A stretch of 8,033 nucleotides of DNA from an uncultured Lachnospiraceae bacterium (GTDB lineage: Bacteria; Bacillota; Clostridia; Lachnospirales; Lachnospiraceae), in assembly GCA_900555195.1 (NCBI GenBank), contig USKC01000133.1, positions 1 through 8,033 on the forward strand, in the 5' to 3' direction. Position 1 is the first letter of the stretch, and every line of letters begins with the position of its first letter. Below the pieces are notes generated by a model. The model was given only the letters and a program-made list of their open reading frames with translations. It had not been told where the DNA came from and ran no database searches. The translations under genes and the position numbers were made by a program. This document shows positions 6,583-8,033 of the stretch, in pieces.

Positions 6583-8033
6583 ATGCTTTTTAATTCCTAT
6601 TTTTTCCTCTTTCTGTTTCTGCCGCTGGCACTGATCGGGTGGTATGCGCTGAACAGAATGGGACGATTAAAAATAGCACAGGGATATCTGATTGGGATGT
6701 CCCTGTGGTTTTACGCCTATTTTAATGTCAGCTTCCTTTGGGTTATGCTGGGAAGCTGTCTTTTTAATTATGGGCTGAGTTTTCTGCTTTCCAGAAAGGA
6801 TACGGAGGGAAGAAGAAAGCTTCTGCTTGTGATCGGCTGTATCGGCAATATTGGCGCGCTGGGCATATTCAAATATACGAATTTTTTTGTAGAAAATCTG
6901 AATGCGCTTTTTTCTGCGGATCTGAGGGTGGGGAATATTCTGTTGCCCCTGGGGATCAGCTTCTTTACTTTTCAGCAGCTGTCCTTCCTGATTGACAGAT
7001 GTAAAGGAAAGGCGCCGCACTATACGCTTCTGGATTATATGAGTTTTGTCACGTTTTTCCCATCTCTGATTTCCGGTCCCATTGTGCTTCATGCTTCCAC
7101 AGTGGAGCAGTTTCAGGATCCGTCCAGAAGAAAGTTTGATGCGGAAAGCTTTGCAAAGGGAGTGGCTCAGTTCACCGTTGGGCTCGGCAAAAAAGTGCTT
7201 TTGGCGGATACGCTCGCTTTGGCTGTGAATTATGGATATGACAATATCTCTCTTCTGGATACCCCTTCTGCCCTGATTGTGGCGCTTTCCTATACGTTGG
7301 AATTATATTTCGATTTCAGCGGATATTCAGACATGGCAATAGGTATCGGCAAGATGTTTCGGATCGAACTGCCGGAAAACTTCAATTCTCCGTATAAAGC
7401 GGTTTCAGTTAAGGATTTCTGGAAAAGATGGCATATGACGCTTGGCAGCTTTCTTCAGACCTATGTATATATTCCTCTGGGAGGAAGCAGGAAGGGGAAG
7501 GCAAGAACCTTTGTGAACACCATGATTACCTTCCTGATCAGCGGATTTTGGCATGGAGCAAACTGGACGTTTCTGTTCTGGGGGCTTCTCCATGGCCTGG
7601 GCGTGGCCGCAGCAGGGATCGGGGGAAAACAGAAAAGGGAGAAAAAAGGCGTTCTTAAGAAGCTGTGTCAGCTGGCCACGTTTCTCTATGTATGTTTTGC
7701 CTTCATCTTTTTCAGGGCCGACAGCATTGCAGATGGTTTTCAGTTAATAGGAAAAATCGGTTCTCTTCAGGTAAACGGCCAGATTTATGCGCTGGCTGCA
7801 GCCATGGAACCTTCGGAAATCTATATCGTGACAAAAGCCCTTTCCCTTATAGCGCCTTCCCTTGTAGGGATAGCTCAGCTTCTGGCCATGCTTTGTGTGT
7901 TGGCTGTCAGTCTGTGGATCCTTGGCAGAAGAAATACGGCTCAGCTTCTTTCAGATGGAAGCCTTTTTGCGGGAAAGAGCGTGGCTTTGGCCTTCCTGTT
8001 TGCCTGGTCCGTCATCTCTCTGTCCGGAGTGAG
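6583..8033 (+). CDS. MBOAT-family O-acyltransferase, AlgI/DltB-like (3' end outside the window)
   Basis: This is an integral membrane acyltransferase; 483 complete codons are present and no stop occurs before the right edge. Relatives such as AlgI pass acetyl groups across the membrane for O-acetylation of exported polysaccharide; DltB works in teichoic acid D-alanylation. The N-terminus is a run of hydrophobic segments (about 5-23, 34-56, 80-96). Family motifs follow: LPLGISFFTFQQLSFLID (121-138), FFPSLISGPI (158-167), LYFDFSGYSDMAIG (241-254), ENFNSPY (265-271), FWKRWHMTL (279-287) and SGFWHGANWTF (320-330). The two conserved histidines are H284 and H324, H324 being the expected catalytic one. 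The motif set is closer to AlgI than to DltB, and no dlt genes are visible. Further membrane helices follow (about 365-378, 425-447, 465-482). A partner SGNH/AlgJ-like protein often follows such genes and may lie beyond the edge. It is probably co-transcribed with the fructokinase. Confidence 0.93.
   Translation, partial: MLFNSYFFLFLFLPLALIGWYALNRMGRLKIAQGYLIGMSLWFYAYFNVSFLWVMLGSCLFNYGLSFLLSRKDTEGRRKLLLVIGCIGNIGALGIFKYTNFFVENLNALFSADLRVGNILLPLGISFFTFQQLSFLIDRCKGKAPHYTLLDYMSFVTFFPSLISGPIVLHASTVEQFQDPSRRKFDAESFAKGVAQFTVGLGKKVLLADTLALAVNYGYDNISLLDTPSALIVALSYTLELYFDFSGYSDMAIGIGKMFRIELPENFNSPYKAVSVKDFWKRWHMTLGSFLQTYVYIPLGGSRKGKARTFVNTMITFLISGFWHGANWTFLFWGLLHGLGVAAAGIGGKQKREKKGVLKKLCQLATFLYVCFAFIFFRADSIADGFQLIGKIGSLQVNGQIYALAAAMEPSEIYIVTKALSLIAPSLVGIAQLLAMLCVLAVSLWILGRRNTAQLLSDGSLFAGKSVALAFLFAWSVISLSGV

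Overview
This window looks like chromosomal DNA from a Gram-positive anaerobe of the Clostridia, most likely the Lachnospiraceae. The reasons are the GyrA and fructokinase sequence style, strong AGGAGG-type ribosome binding sites, a TTG start, very short intergenic gaps and the mix of genes. The assignment is an inference from gene character, not a database match. The genes are tightly packed, and no stretch over 300 bases lacks a gene. I see no tRNA, rRNA, CRISPR array, insertion sequence or phage gene.

Layout. Bases 1-2053 are the 3' part of gyrA (DNA gyrase subunit A), cut by the left edge; the catalytic tyrosine and quinolone-resistance region lie outside. A perfect 14-bp inverted repeat (2078-2109) without a T-tract separates it from three closely spaced plus-strand genes: a beta-lactamase-fold serine hydrolase (2133-3005), an ArsC/Spx-family thioredoxin-fold protein (3017-3379) and a GH32 beta-fructosidase (TTG start, 3404-4924). 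This group ends at a hairpin (4930-4973) that serves both strands. It is shared with a convergent minus-strand gene (4976-5404) for a small phasin-like protein with an unusual cysteine-rich acidic tail. Divergent from that gene, a PfkB-family fructokinase (5596-6561) is followed after 21 nt by an MBOAT O-acyltransferase (6583 to the right edge, incomplete).

How the genes fit together. The GH32 enzyme has no signal peptide, so it probably releases fructose from sucrose or short fructo-oligosaccharides inside the cell. The nearby fructokinase would phosphorylate that fructose. The two genes are in separate transcription units, split by the phasin-like gene, and no sugar transporter or regulator is visible, so this is at most a partial fructan-use locus. 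The MBOAT protein probably O-acetylates an exported polysaccharide; its link to the fructokinase is only that they are likely co-transcribed.

I do not see a clearly new multi-gene system. The points most worth a second look are the cysteine-rich tail on the phasin-like protein, the palindrome after gyrA, and the arrangement of divergent extended -10 promoters and a shared terminator that makes the phasin-like gene an independent unit inside the fructose genes.
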